DNA of 64,000 nucleotides from Yinghuangia seranimata (GTDB lineage: Bacteria; Actinomycetota; Actinomycetes; Streptomycetales; Streptomycetaceae): positions 62,001 to 126,000 of the forward strand of contig NZ_JASAOI010000002.1 in assembly GCF_029953285.1 (NCBI RefSeq), given 5' to 3'. The translations under genes were made by a program, and so were the position numbers. The notes beneath the pieces were generated by a model that saw only the letters and a list, made by a program, of their open reading frames with translations, was not told where the DNA came from and did no database searches. Shown one piece after another: positions 8,164-17,080 of this stretch (positions are counted from its first letter, which is position 1; every line of letters starts with the position of its first letter).

Positions 8164-8541
8164 ATGTCCAGGCACATCGTCCGCACGCCCGACGCCCCGG
8201 CCTCGTCCGTCTACAGCCAGGCGGTCCGCGGCGCGGGGCTGGTGTTCGTGTCCGGCCAGGCGCCGCTGGACCCCGTCACCGGCCGGATCGTCGGAACGAC
8301 GATCCAGGAGCAGACCCGGCAGTGCCTCACCAACGTCGAGGCAGTCCTGAACGCCGCGGGGAGCGGCCTCGAGAAGGTGCTCAGCGCGACCTTCATCCTC
8401 GCCGACGAAGAGGACTTCGCCGGGATGAACGAGGAGTGGGCGCGGTGGTTCCCGGCCGAGCCCCCGGCCCGGCAGGGGGCTCGACTCCCGATCCGGCCCG
8501 ACGGGATGAAGATCTCCGTCGCTGTGATCGCCGAGGCCTGA
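8164..8541 (+). CDS. RidA-family (YjgF/UK114) protein
   Basis: 125 residues of the Rid trimer fold: YSQAVRGAGLVFVSGQAPLDPVTG, QTRQCLTNVEAVLNAAGSGLEKVLSATFIL and a C-terminal IRPDGMKISVAVIAEA. The canonical RidA catalytic Arg lies in a C-terminal R-x-A-V or S-R-x-x-V context; here the corresponding segment reads ARQGARLPIRPDGMK. The protein may therefore belong to a Rid subgroup with a different substrate than 2-aminoacrylate-type imines. The ATG at 8164 is chosen by alignment to the family N-terminus; the RBS is GAGGAGC a little upstream. The gene ends 5 bases before the convergent LuxR-NTPase gene. Confidence 0.85.
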   Translation: MSRHIVRTPDAPASSVYSQAVRGAGLVFVSGQAPLDPVTGRIVGTTIQEQTRQCLTNVEAVLNAAGSGLEKVLSATFILADEEDFAGMNEEWARWFPAEPPARQGARLPIRPDGMKISVAVIAEA

Positions 8542-8546
8542 CGCCG

Positions 8547-11500
8547 TCAGTCCGCCGCCATCGGCGCCGCGCCCATCGCCGCCAGCTCCTCCAGGCCCCG
8601 GGCCCGCTCCGGGCCGCCGGCGAGGACCAGCGTGCGGGCCCACTGGTAGCGGCAGCCCGCCGCGCGCAGCGGGTCCGCGGTGGCGAGCACCGCCTTCCGG
8701 TCGCCCGCGGCGAGCGCCGCGGCCCGCTCCACGACCGCCAGCGCGACCGGGTTGTCGGCGGCGTCGCGGCGCGCCCGGGCGATCCGGTCCGCGGCGGAGG
8801 GCTCGCCGGCGAGAACGGCCGCCTCGGCCCACACGGACGCGTACAAGGTCCGCCACATGCCGCTGTACCAGGTCCGCAACTCCTCCGGCGGCGTGGACAG
8901 CAGGGCCACCGCCTCCCGCGCCCGACCGCGGTGCAGCAGCACGAGCGCGTCGAAGAACTCGCCGTGGTGGATCCGCGAGATCGGGACGCTCGGATTGGCG
9001 ATGGCGTCGACCACCGCGAGCCACCGGGCACGGCCGGCCTCGTCACCGCGCAACCCGCACACGGCCGCGGCGGCGTACGGCGCCCGGCTGAGGTTGCCCG
9101 CCCTCGGCCGCCCCGCGCGCTCCCATCCGTGCAGGAACCGCTCGCCGAAGACGGCGTGTTCGTCCCAGTCCCCGGTGAACGCGGTCACCACCAGCAGGCG
9201 GGCCGTGGCCAGATGGCCCTCCTCGCGGTAGAAGGGCAGATCACGGACCTGCTCGGCGAGCCGCCGCGCCGCGGGCAGGTCACCGACCGCGAGAGCCGTC
9301 TCGGCGGCCATCTGGTACGCGTCGAACAACTCCAGCCCGCAGGCGAGCGCCCGGTCCCGGAACGGCGCGAGCAGGGCTGTCCGTTGCGCGGAGCTGTCGG
9401 CGGCGGCGCGTATCTCGCCGCGGGCCAGCTGAATGCTGGTCAGCAGATCGAGCGCGGCACTCTCGGCCAGCGGATCGCCCGCCCGACGGGCAAGGGCGAG
9501 GGCGTGCTCGGCGGATTCGGTGCCGGGCGACGGACGGTGGGGAACGTCGGCGGCGGCTGAGGCGAGCGAGGCCGGGGCGGCGCCGCCGACCTCGCGGACG
9601 GCGCCAGAGCCACCGCGGCCCGTCGCCGCACCGCTGAGCGGTGGTCCGTCACGGTCGGTTCGCTTGGACACGGGGCCGCGATCGGTCGGCGCCGAAGCCG
9701 TACGGCTCGACGATGTTCCGTCGTCCGCCGGGGCGGCGCCGTCGTGGCGGTCGGCATCGGTGCCACCACGGGCTGACGCCGCTGAGCCACTGCTGAGCGG
9801 TGGTCCGTCACCGCCGGTGCGTTCGGACGCGGGGTCACCGTCCGCCGGCGCCGAGCCCTTACCGCTCAACGGGGCTCTGTCGTCGCTGCTTCGCCCGAGG
9901 GCAGGGCCGCCGTCGGCCGGCGCCGAGGCCGCGCCGCTCGGTGGCGTTGCGTCGTTGCTGGTCGGCGCGAAGGCGGAGCCGTTGTCGGTTGTCGTGGCCG
10001 TTCGGCTGAACGGTCTTCCAATGCCGACGAGTTGCCCCGGGCCTAGGTTGCCTTCGGTCGGGATCGTCGCCGTACTGCTGATCGGTGCCCCGTCCCCGTC
10101 GACCGTTCCGGCAACGGGCTCGCCGTCGGCGATCGCCGACGCCGTGCTGCTGAACCCCTCGGCGACCGCGATGCGGGCCAGTGCCGCCGGGTCGCCGTCC
10201 GCGAGCCGGGCCGCTTCGGCGATCGCGGCGGCGACGTCAGGTATGGCGTCGGCCTGCACGAGACCGGGACCGCGCTTGACCCGCTCCGCGACCAGCGCCA
10301 CGTGGCACGCCGCCAGCGGCCGGTCGCCCGCGCGCAGTGCGGCCTCGGCGCAGGCGCGGTGGAGCCTGATCGCCTCCCCGCCGAAGTGCCGGATCTCCGC
10401 GGCGGCGGCCGCATTCGCGAACGCGGCCGCCGCCTCGCGGTCGTCGGCGGCGAGTAAGGCGGCCTGCTCGTACCGCCGTTGCGTCTCGCGGGGGCGGCCG
10501 ATCTCGAAGTACAGGTCGGCCAGAAGGGTCGCGAGCGCGTAGGCGTCGGCGCGGCGGTCCGGTTCCCCGGCCGCCCAGTCCAGCGCGGCGAGCAACTCGT
10601 CCGCGATCCGGTCGAAGGCGAGCCGTGCGGCGGCGTGCCGGTCGAACGGGATTCTGTCGGAGCCTAGTTGGTCGGGCCTGCGCGATGCGTTCGCGCCCCC
10701 GTCGGTCGCCCGCGGTCCGCCCGCGACCCCCTCGGACGCCTGCGGTCCGCCGACGATCCCGCCGGGCATGAGCCGCTCGGGCGCCGTCCCCTCGTCGTCC
10801 CCGCCCGCCCGCAGCGACTCCCGCACGGCCTCCGCCTGGGCGAGGCACCAGCGCAGATGCCGGGCCCGGGCCTCGACCGACTCGCCGGTGCGGGCCAGGC
10901 GTTCGGCGCCGTACTGGCGGATGGTCTCCAGCACCCGGTACCGGGTCGCGGCGTCCGGCGCGGCGATCGCCGTCAGAAGGCTGTGGTCGGCGAGCCGCGC
11001 CAGCCCGGCGGCTATGCCCGCGCCGGCCGGCGGCCAGCCCGCGACGAGCGTTCCGGCCGCCTCGGCGGTGAACGGCGTGGAGAACACCGATACGCGCCGC
11101 AGCACCGCCTGTTCGGCCTCGTCCAGGAGCGCGTGGCTCCAGTCCAGCGCGGAGCGCAGCGACCGGTGCCGGTCGTCCAGCCGTCGCCCGCCGGCCAGCA
11201 GTCCGAGCCGGTCGTCGAGCCCGGCCTCCAGGCCGTCCAACCCCAGCGCGGGCAGCCGGGCGGCGGCCAGCTCGATCGCGAGCGCGACGCCGTCGAGGCC
11301 GCGGCAGATCCCGGCGATCCGGTGCCGGTCGACGGTCCGCTCCGGGGCGTCGGCCGACGCGACCCGGTCGAGGAACAGCTCGACCGCGTCGCCGCCGTCG
11401 CCGGACACCGCCAACCCGGGGACGGAGAACACCCGTTCGTGCGGCACCAGGAGCCGCGCCCGGCTGGTCGCCAGGACCCGAACCCGCGGGCAGGCCGTCA

Positions 11501-12128
11501 GCAGTCGCTCGACCACCATGACGACTCCGTCGGCGAGATGCTCGCAGTTGTCCAGGACCAGCAGCGCCTCACGGTCGGCGAGCCAGGCGGTCACCGACTC
11601 CTCGGCGGACCGCCCGGGTTGCTCGCCCAGGCCGAGCGCGTCGGCCACCGCAGGGCCCACCATCGCGTGGTCGGTCACCGGGACCAGGTCGACGTACCAG
11701 ACGCCGTCGGCGAACCGCCCGGCCTGTTCGGCGGCGACCGCCAGCGCCAGCCGGGTCTTGCCGATGCCGCCCGGGCCCACCGCGGTGACCAGTCGCCGCT
11801 CGGCCAACGCGGCCGCCAGGGCCGCGCGTTCGTCCGCGCGGCCGACGAACGGCGTCAACGGCGTGGGCAGCGACGCGGCCTGACGCCGCCGTTCAGCCTG
11901 CGCCGCGGCACCGTCGGCCGCGCTCCCCGCCAGCCCGGCCAACGCGCGGCGGTCGCCCACCCCGAGCTTCCGCAGCAGCGAGGAGACGTGGCTCTCGACC
12001 GTCCGCACCGAGATGAACAGCCGTTCCGCGATCTCGGCGTTCGTCAGGTGCTCCCCGACGGCGGCGAGCACCTCCGCTTCCCGGCCGGAGACGACCGCGG
12101 CGAAGGGGGTCGGGTCGGTGCGCATCAC
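8547..12128 (-). CDS. LuxR-type regulator with NB-ARC/STAND-like NTPase and TPR-like region, with internal repeat insert
   Basis: 1,193 residues. A LuxR/FixJ-type helix-turn-helix lies at the N-terminus (residues 13-60: LTNAEIAERLFISVRTVESH). A STAND-type NTPase follows, with Walker A GPGGIGKT (118-125), Walker B LLVLDNCEHL (about 188) and TSRARLL. The rest is an alpha-helical TPR-like region interrupted by a low-complexity tandem repeat at about residues 656-843. The family integrates nucleotide and ligand signals into transcription. Codon 558 is TTA (10455-10457), so translation probably depends on the bldA tRNA. GTG 12128 or ATG 12125 is the start. Confidence 0.85.
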   Translation of the reverse strand: MMRTDPTPFAAVVSGREAEVLAAVGEHLTNAEIAERLFISVRTVESHVSSLLRKLGVGDRRALAGLAGSAADGAAAQAERRRQAASLPTPLTPFVGRADERAALAAALAERRLVTAVGPGGIGKTRLALAVAAEQAGRFADGVWYVDLVPVTDHAMVGPAVADALGLGEQPGRSAEESVTAWLADREALLVLDNCEHLADGVVMVVERLLTACPRVRVLATSRARLLVPHERVFSVPGLAVSGDGGDAVELFLDRVASADAPERTVDRHRIAGICRGLDGVALAIELAAARLPALGLDGLEAGLDDRLGLLAGGRRLDDRHRSLRSALDWSHALLDEAEQAVLRRVSVFSTPFTAEAAGTLVAGWPPAGAGIAAGLARLADHSLLTAIAAPDAATRYRVLETIRQYGAERLARTGESVEARARHLRWCLAQAEAVRESLRAGGDDEGTAPERLMPGGIVGGPQASEGVAGGPRATDGGANASRRPDQLGSDRIPFDRHAAARLAFDRIADELLAALDWAAGEPDRRADAYALATLLADLYFEIGRPRETQRRYEQAALLAADDREAAAAFANAAAAAEIRHFGGEAIRLHRACAEAALRAGDRPLAACHVALVAERVKRGPGLVQADAIPDVAAAIAEAARLADGDPAALARIAVAEGFSSTASAIADGEPVAGTVDGDGAPISSTATIPTEGNLGPGQLVGIGRPFSRTATTTDNGSAFAPTSNDATPPSGAASAPADGGPALGRSSDDRAPLSGKGSAPADGDPASERTGGDGPPLSSGSAASARGGTDADRHDGAAPADDGTSSSRTASAPTDRGPVSKRTDRDGPPLSGAATGRGGSGAVREVGGAAPASLASAAADVPHRPSPGTESAEHALALARRAGDPLAESAALDLLTSIQLARGEIRAAADSSAQRTALLAPFRDRALACGLELFDAYQMAAETALAVGDLPAARRLAEQVRDLPFYREEGHLATARLLVVTAFTGDWDEHAVFGERFLHGWERAGRPRAGNLSRAPYAAAAVCGLRGDEAGRARWLAVVDAIANPSVPISRIHHGEFFDALVLLHRGRAREAVALLSTPPEELRTWYSGMWRTLYASVWAEAAVLAGEPSAADRIARARRDAADNPVALAVVERAAALAAGDRKAVLATADPLRAAGCRYQWARTLVLAGGPERARGLEELAAMGAAPMAAD
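9633..10170 (-). repeat. degenerate 72-base (24-residue) tandem repeat inside the LuxR-NTPase gene
   Basis: Copies of a CTGA(G/A)CGG-like anchor on the plus strand begin at 9633, 9706, 9793, 9865, 9937, 10006, 10078 and 10150. Most spacings are 72 bases, with one of 87. In protein terms each unit resembles S-x-x-A-S-A-P-A-D-G-x-P-x-x-x-R-T-x-x-D-G-x-P-L. All units are in frame with the host gene. The segment sits in the helical C-terminal half and looks like a disordered insert. Confidence 0.75.
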
Positions 12129-12368
12129 GTCATTGTCGCCCAGCGGTCGGGGCCGCCGTGCGGAACCGCGCCTGATCCGACGGACTCGCGACGTGATGTG
12201 CGAGTCATGGCCGACAAGGTGTCCGGCGGCGGGCCGTGCCGACGGTGCGTGAGCGGCCGTCGGCGGCGCTGTGCCGCGAACCCCCGGCGCCGGTCGGCTG
12301 TCCGCGACAACCGACCGGCACCGGTTCCCCCCTCTGGGCGGCCCCCGACCGCCCGGCGGAACCTCCGG

Positions 12369-13430
12369 TCAAGGACGGGCTTCGAGAACCAGGCTGAACG
12401 GAGTCTCGGCCGCCACCCGTACCCGGGAGAACCCGGCCTCGGTGAGCACCTGGGTCAGCCGCGACGGCCCCGCCTGGGCGCCCAGGCCCAGGCCCACAGG
12501 CTGGGCGAGCGAGGCCGGAGTGCACACCGTGGTGGAGAACCCGTAGAAGGTCCGGCCCACCGGATTCAGGTTGTCCTGCAGGGTGTTGCCGGCGTTCGGC
12601 TCGACCAGCATCAGCGTCCCGTCGTGGGCGAGGGCCTGGCGGACGTGCCGGGCCGCGCCTACCGGGTCGCCCATGTCGTGCAGGCAGTCGAACAGGCAGA
12701 TCAGGTCGAACCCGGTGCCGGGGAAGGCGTCGGCGGCCGCGGTCTCGAACCGCACCCGGTGCTGCACCGACGCCTCGGCGGCCGCGCCGCGCGCGGCCTC
12801 GAGGGACGGGCCGTGGTAGTCGAAGCCGGCGAACGTCGAGTGCGGGTAGGCCTCGGCCATGATGACGGTCGACGAACCCAGGCCGCAGCCGATGTCGGCC
12901 ACGCTGGCGCCGGCCTTGAGCTTGGCCTCGACCCCGTCCAGGGCCGGGATCCAGGCGCTGGTCAGGAAGTTGGTGTAGCTGGGGTGGAAGAGGCGGCGGA
13001 CGCCGGAGAACAGCCGGTGGTCGTGCCGCTCCCAGCCGACTCCGGAGCCCGTGCGGAACGCCTCGATGAGCATGGCGTGGTCGGAGTAGCAGGAGGCGAT
13101 CGCCTCGTACGCACCGCCCAGGAACACCGGACTGTCCTCGTGGGCGAGCACCGCGCCGTGCTCGGCCGGGAGTTCGAACGTGTCGTGCTCGGGATCGTGG
13201 ACGACGTAGCCGCCGGCGGCCTGGTTGCACAGCCACTCGCGGACGTACCGGGCCGTCGTGCCGGTACGCCGCGCCAACTCCTCGGCGGTGAGCGGCCCGG
13301 CGCCGGCCATCGCCTGGTACAGCCCGAGCCGGTCGCCGACGTGCACCAGCAGCCCGGAGATCGCCGCGGCCATGTCGCCGACGGCCTGGCCGACGAACCG
13401 CTCGAGCTTCTCCTGGTCGATGTGGGTCAT
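12369..13430 (-). CDS. SAM-dependent methyltransferase with N-terminal winged helix (Rv2258c-like)
   Basis: 353 residues. An N-terminal winged-helix dimerisation domain (LTAEELARRTGTTARYVREWL) is followed by a Rossmann methyltransferase with motif I ADIGCGLGSSTV (near residue 175), acidic loop FAGFDYHGPS, and ICLFDCLHDMGDPVGAARH. This is the architecture of Rv2258c-type and some O-methyltransferases. The start at 13430 (MTHIDQEK) has AAGGAG ten bases upstream; the longer frame start has none. It lies between the LuxR regulator and an alpha/beta hydrolase on the same strand, with gaps of 170-240 bases, so it is probably its own transcription unit. Confidence 0.85.
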   Translation of the reverse strand: MTHIDQEKLERFVGQAVGDMAAAISGLLVHVGDRLGLYQAMAGAGPLTAEELARRTGTTARYVREWLCNQAAGGYVVHDPEHDTFELPAEHGAVLAHEDSPVFLGGAYEAIASCYSDHAMLIEAFRTGSGVGWERHDHRLFSGVRRLFHPSYTNFLTSAWIPALDGVEAKLKAGASVADIGCGLGSSTVIMAEAYPHSTFAGFDYHGPSLEAARGAAAEASVQHRVRFETAAADAFPGTGFDLICLFDCLHDMGDPVGAARHVRQALAHDGTLMLVEPNAGNTLQDNLNPVGRTFYGFSTTVCTPASLAQPVGLGLGAQAGPSRLTQVLTEAGFSRVRVAAETPFSLVLEARP

Positions 13431-13597
13431 GGTGAGTCTCCTTCTCTCGCTTGGGGGAAATCCCAACGGAGAAAAGCCTCATGCGGAGCCCGCCCCCGGC
13501 ACCTCCGTGCCGGCCACGGGAACCACGGATCCGTACCCGCCACGGACCGCCCACGGACCACCCGCCGACGCGGCCCGCGACCCGGAAGTGGCGTGCA

Positions 13598-14446
13598 CTA
13601 GCTCCGCGGAGCGGTGTGGGCGACGACGGCGCGGACGATCGTTTCCCAGTCGGGTCGTTCGACGCCGTGGCCCGCGTCTTCCAGAGGCAACAGCGCCGTG
13701 CCCGGGATGGCGTCGGCGAGCGCCTCGCCGTGCGCGAGCGGGAACATCGGGTCCGCGGTGCCGTGGATCACCAGCGTGGGTACGGCGATTGACGACAGAG
13801 GCGGGTGCGTGCGGTCGTCGTCTGGAAGGACGTCGTGGTTCTGGATGGCGGCGATGTCGTGCGCCCGCTCGACGTCGCGGCGCACGAGGTCGCGGGCCGC
13901 AAGTTCGTCGAACGGCCGCCGCCCGCCGGTGAGTACACGGGAGTAGTCGACGAGGTAGTCGACGACCGAGTCGGGTTGCGACCAGTCGACGTGTGCGGAC
14001 GCGGCGAAGTGCATGAAGTCCTCGGTCGGCGGGGGTAGTTCGGGGCCGCCGGGGACCGCGCGGGTGGTGCTGACGAGGACGAGGGAGCGGACGCGCTCCG
14101 GGTGGTCGAGGGCGGCCAGCTGCGCGAGCCCCCCGCCGGCCGACACCCCCACCAGGTGGGCGGCGGGCAGCCCATAGGCGTCGAGCACGCCGACGGCGTC
14201 GTCGGCCAGATCCACGCCGGTGTAGCCCGGCTGGCCCGGCTCGTAGGTGGTCGAGCGGCCGGTGTCGCGGTGGTCGTAGCGGATCACGAACCGTCCGCGG
14301 TCGGCGAGCATCCGGCAGAAGTCGGCGTCCCACCAGAGCATCGAGGCGCCGCTGCCCATGACGAGCAGGACCGGCGGGTCCGACGGATCCCCGAAGGACT
14401 CGGTGCACAGCGAGACACCGCGTGTGTCAATCATGTGTTCGCTCAT
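13598..14446 (-). CDS. alpha/beta hydrolase
   Basis: 282 residues of the alpha/beta hydrolase fold, close to the TAP/proline-iminopeptidase-like and epoxide-hydrolase-like group. Features are oxyanion segment LLVMGSGASML, RYDHRDTGRST, nucleophile elbow GVSAGG, acid GTADPMFP and catalytic His in DAGHGVERP. The substrate cannot be assigned. Two nearby in-frame ATGs (14455 and 14446) are possible starts; the second gives the usual N-terminus for the family. It diverges from another alpha/beta hydrolase gene at 14581, an unusual back-to-back pair of the same fold. Confidence 0.85.
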   Translation of the reverse strand: MSEHMIDTRGVSLCTESFGDPSDPPVLLVMGSGASMLWWDADFCRMLADRGRFVIRYDHRDTGRSTTYEPGQPGYTGVDLADDAVGVLDAYGLPAAHLVGVSAGGGLAQLAALDHPERVRSLVLVSTTRAVPGGPELPPPTEDFMHFAASAHVDWSQPDSVVDYLVDYSRVLTGGRRPFDELAARDLVRRDVERAHDIAAIQNHDVLPDDDRTHPPLSSIAVPTLVIHGTADPMFPLAHGEALADAIPGTALLPLEDAGHGVERPDWETIVRAVVAHTAPRS

Positions 14447-14580
14447 CGCGCCCATTGTGCCGCCGCGGGCGCCAAGCTGCGGGACGCCACATCGGAGTGG
14501 GACTGCGAGACCGACGGCACCCGGTTCATGATCGCTAGGGTTGGGCGGGCACGGATCGGTGCGTACGTACGGGGGCACGC

Positions 14581-15375
14581 GTGGACTGGACCGAGGTCGT
14601 TCTCCGGCGCGACGGCGTGCGCCTGGTGTGCCGCGACTCGGGCGGGGCAGGGCCGGCCGTCGTCATGCTGCACGGGCTGGCCGGGCACGCGGGGGAGTGG
14701 GACGCCGTCGCGCGGCCGCTCGCCGCCCGGCACCGGGTCGTCGCCGTGGACCAGCGCGCGCACGGGGCCGCCGAGCGCGCGCCCGTGGACTGCTCGCGCG
14801 CCGCGTACGTGGCCGACGTGGTCGCCGTCCTCGACCACGTCGGGTTCGACGAGGCGGTGCTGGTCGGGCAGTCGCTCGGTGGCCACACCGCGATGCTGAC
14901 CGCCGCCGCGCATCCGGAGCGGGTCGCCGCGCTCGTGCTGGTCGAGGCCGGGGCGGGTGGACCGAGTCCCGACATCACCGACGACATCGGCGGCTGGCTG
15001 GAGTCCTGGCCGACACCGTTCCCCTCGCGCGCGGAGGCGGCCGCGTTCTTCGGCGCCGGCCCGGCCGCCGAGGGCTGGGCGGCCGGGCTGGAGGAACGCG
15101 ACGGGGGCTGGTGGCCGCGCTTCGACCCCGAGGCGATGGTGCGTTCGGTCGCGGAGCTCGCGGAACGCGCCTACTGGGCCGAATGGGAGCGCGTCACCTG
15201 CCCCACGCTGGCGGTGTTCGCGCAGTCGGGGTTCATCCCGGGGGACGAGGTCGCCGACATGCTGCGCCGACGGCCGGACACGGTCGCGGTGAGCGTCCCG
15301 GGGGCAGGCCACGACGTGCACCTCGAACGCCCGGACGTGCTGGGCGGGTTGGTCGCGGACTTCCTCGCAGGCTGA
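14581..15375 (+). CDS. alpha/beta hydrolase
   Basis: 264 residues. Features are oxyanion segment VMLHGLAGHAGEWD, DQRAHGAAE, nucleophile elbow GQSLGG (Ser near residue 100), and a C-terminal His in GAGHDVHLERPDVL. The fold and motifs fit a carboxyl-ester or haloperoxidase-type hydrolase of unknown substrate. The GTG start at 14581 follows GGGGGCAC. Directly after its stop codon begins the remnant of an XRE/MmyB regulator. This places it in the neighbourhood where such regulators commonly control a small hydrolase or oxidoreductase. Confidence 0.85.
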   Translation: MDWTEVVLRRDGVRLVCRDSGGAGPAVVMLHGLAGHAGEWDAVARPLAARHRVVAVDQRAHGAAERAPVDCSRAAYVADVVAVLDHVGFDEAVLVGQSLGGHTAMLTAAAHPERVAALVLVEAGAGGPSPDITDDIGGWLESWPTPFPSRAEAAAFFGAGPAAEGWAAGLEERDGGWWPRFDPEAMVRSVAELAERAYWAEWERVTCPTLAVFAQSGFIPGDEVADMLRRRPDTVAVSVPGAGHDVHLERPDVLGGLVADFLAG

Positions 15376-15923
15376 CCGACGCCGACCCCTCCACACAGGC
15401 CGCTCCGTCCGTCCTGCACGCCGTCGCCCGCGCCCTGCCGCTGGACGCCGACGAACACGCGTACGTGCTCCGGCTCGCGGCGACCCCCGCACCGCGTCGG
15501 ACCGCGGTCACGCGCGTGGGCGCCACGACGCGGGCGCTGCTCGACACGCTGGACCGCACACCGGCGTTGGTGGTCGGGCCGACGTTCGACATCCTCGTCT
15601 GGAACCCGGTCGCCGCGCGGCTGATGGGTGACCTGGAGGCGCGTCCAGCGCACGAACGCAACCTGCTGTGGCAGGTGTTCTGCTGCCCGGTCGCCTCCGC
15701 GGCCCGGAACCGGCCGTTGCAGGACACCGTCGGCGCCGACCTCGTCGCCGGGCTGCGCGCGTACCACGCGGACCGCCCCGACGACGCCGTGCTCGCTGCG
15801 CTGGTGGCGGGCATGTCGGAGCAGAGCCCGGTGTTCCGCCGCCACTGGCACCTTGGCCGCGCGGCGCCGCCAGGCCAAACGGAACCGGGCCGCGAGACAA
15901 CCCTGTTGCACGCGGCGAGCTGA
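15376..15923 (+). pseudogene. MmyB-type regulator remnant lacking its HTH domain
   Basis: The frame running to 15923 encodes the C-terminal part of an XRE-family regulator. VLHAVARALPLDADEHAYVLRLA is the segment that normally follows the helix-turn-helix, and TPALVVGPTFDILVWNPVAARLM starts the MmyB ligand-binding domain. The N-terminal HTH of about 40-50 residues is missing. The recognisable homology begins within about 30 bases of the upstream hydrolase stop codon, and no ATG or GTG precedes it in frame. A deletion appears to have joined the hydrolase to the middle of the regulator. The remaining domain is free of stops and still strongly coding-like, so the loss may be recent. Confidence 0.7.
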
Positions 15924-15995
15924 GCGGCCACGCCAGCACGGCGCCATCTACGATTTTGGTCGCCCACCCGTCTGAGCCTCGGAGCCGGAGATCCC

Positions 15996-16955
15996 ATGCG
16001 CTTCGCCCGCTACACCCACAACGACGGCACCCACGTCGGCGTCCTCGCCGACGACGGGCACCTGCACCCGCTGACCGGCCACGACGACCTGCTCGCGCTC
16101 GTCCGCGACGAGGCACTGCACACCGCAGGCGCCGCCGCCCTCGCCGGGCCCGCCGGTCCGCACGAGAGCGAGGTTCGGCTCCTCGCGCCCCTCCAGCCGC
16201 CCACCGTGCGCGACTTCATGACCTTCGAGGAGCACGTCGAGGGCGCACTCCGCTCCGTGAAGGGCACCGCCGGTGTGCCCGACGCCTGGTACGACGCGCC
16301 GACGTTCTACTTCACCAACCCGTACGCGGTGATCGGCCCGGACGACGACGTGCCCGTTCCGCCCGGGTCCACCGTGCTCGACTTCGAGCTCGAAGTGGCC
16401 GCCGTGATCGGCAGGGAGGGCCGGGACCTCACCCCTGAGCAGGCCCGCGAACACATCGTCGGCTACACCGTCTTCAACGACTGGTCCGCCCGCGACCTCC
16501 AGTCCCGCGAGATGCAGGTGAACCTCGGCCCGTGCAAGGGCAAGGACACCGCGACCACGCTCGGCCCGTACCTGGTCACGGCCGACGAACTCGAGCGGTT
16601 CCGCGACGCCGACGGCTTCCTCCGCATGGCGCTGACCGCAGAGGTGAACGGCGAGGTCGTCGGCAAGGACCTGCTGTCCAACATGAGTTGGACGTTCGAG
16701 GAGATGGTCGCCTACGCCTCGCGCGGCACCGCCGTCCGCCCCGGCGACGTCCTGGGCTCGGGCACGTGCGGCAACGGTGGCTGCCTCGCCGAACTGTGGG
16801 GCGTACGCGGCACGCGGGAGCCCGCGCCGCTGAAGCCCGGGGACACGGTCACCCTCACGGTGGAAGGCATCGGCACGGTCTCCAACACCGTGGTGCCCGG
16901 CGTCGCGCAGCTGCCGATCCCGACCGGGCGACGCCGCCCGCGCGACCGGCCGTGA
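15996..16955 (+). CDS. fumarylacetoacetate hydrolase-family protein
   Basis: 319 residues with the FAH fold: FMTFEEHVEG, PYAVIGPDDDVPVP, and the metal-binding DFELEVAAVIG where the Glu residues ligate Mg or Ca. NDWSARDLQSREMQ, KGKDTATTLGPY and C-terminal GDVLGSGTCGNGG follow. These enzymes cleave C-C bonds of acylpyruvates or hydrate or decarboxylate oxo-acids in aromatic catabolism. No partner catabolic gene adjoins it, so the substrate is open. The RBS is GGAG upstream of ATG 15996. A GC-rich hairpin begins at the stop codon. Confidence 0.9.
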   Translation: MRFARYTHNDGTHVGVLADDGHLHPLTGHDDLLALVRDEALHTAGAAALAGPAGPHESEVRLLAPLQPPTVRDFMTFEEHVEGALRSVKGTAGVPDAWYDAPTFYFTNPYAVIGPDDDVPVPPGSTVLDFELEVAAVIGREGRDLTPEQAREHIVGYTVFNDWSARDLQSREMQVNLGPCKGKDTATTLGPYLVTADELERFRDADGFLRMALTAEVNGEVVGKDLLSNMSWTFEEMVAYASRGTAVRPGDVLGSGTCGNGGCLAELWGVRGTREPAPLKPGDTVTLTVEGIGTVSNTVVPGVAQLPIPTGRRRPRDRP

Positions 16956-16988
16956 CGCGGCCGTAGACCGGTTCGGACCGGCCGCGTC
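16954..16988 (+). terminator. hairpin terminator after the FAH-family gene
   Basis: GACGCGGCCG (16954-16963) pairs with CGGCCGCGTC (16979-16988) around a 15-base loop that itself contains a small ACCGGTTCGG stem. It overlaps the stop codon. Confidence 0.5.
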
Positions 16989-17080
16989 GGCGCGGGCACG
17001 CCGCGTCGTCGTGGCCGGTCAGAGGGCCTTAGCATGACCGCCAACACCACGGACCGCTCTGCGGGCGAAGGGGGGCGGTC

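Noticed and set aside
9633-10170. Possible CRISPR-like or non-coding repeat array
   Set aside because: The repeats are degenerate, in frame, multiples of three and lack unique spacers. They encode a protein repeat.
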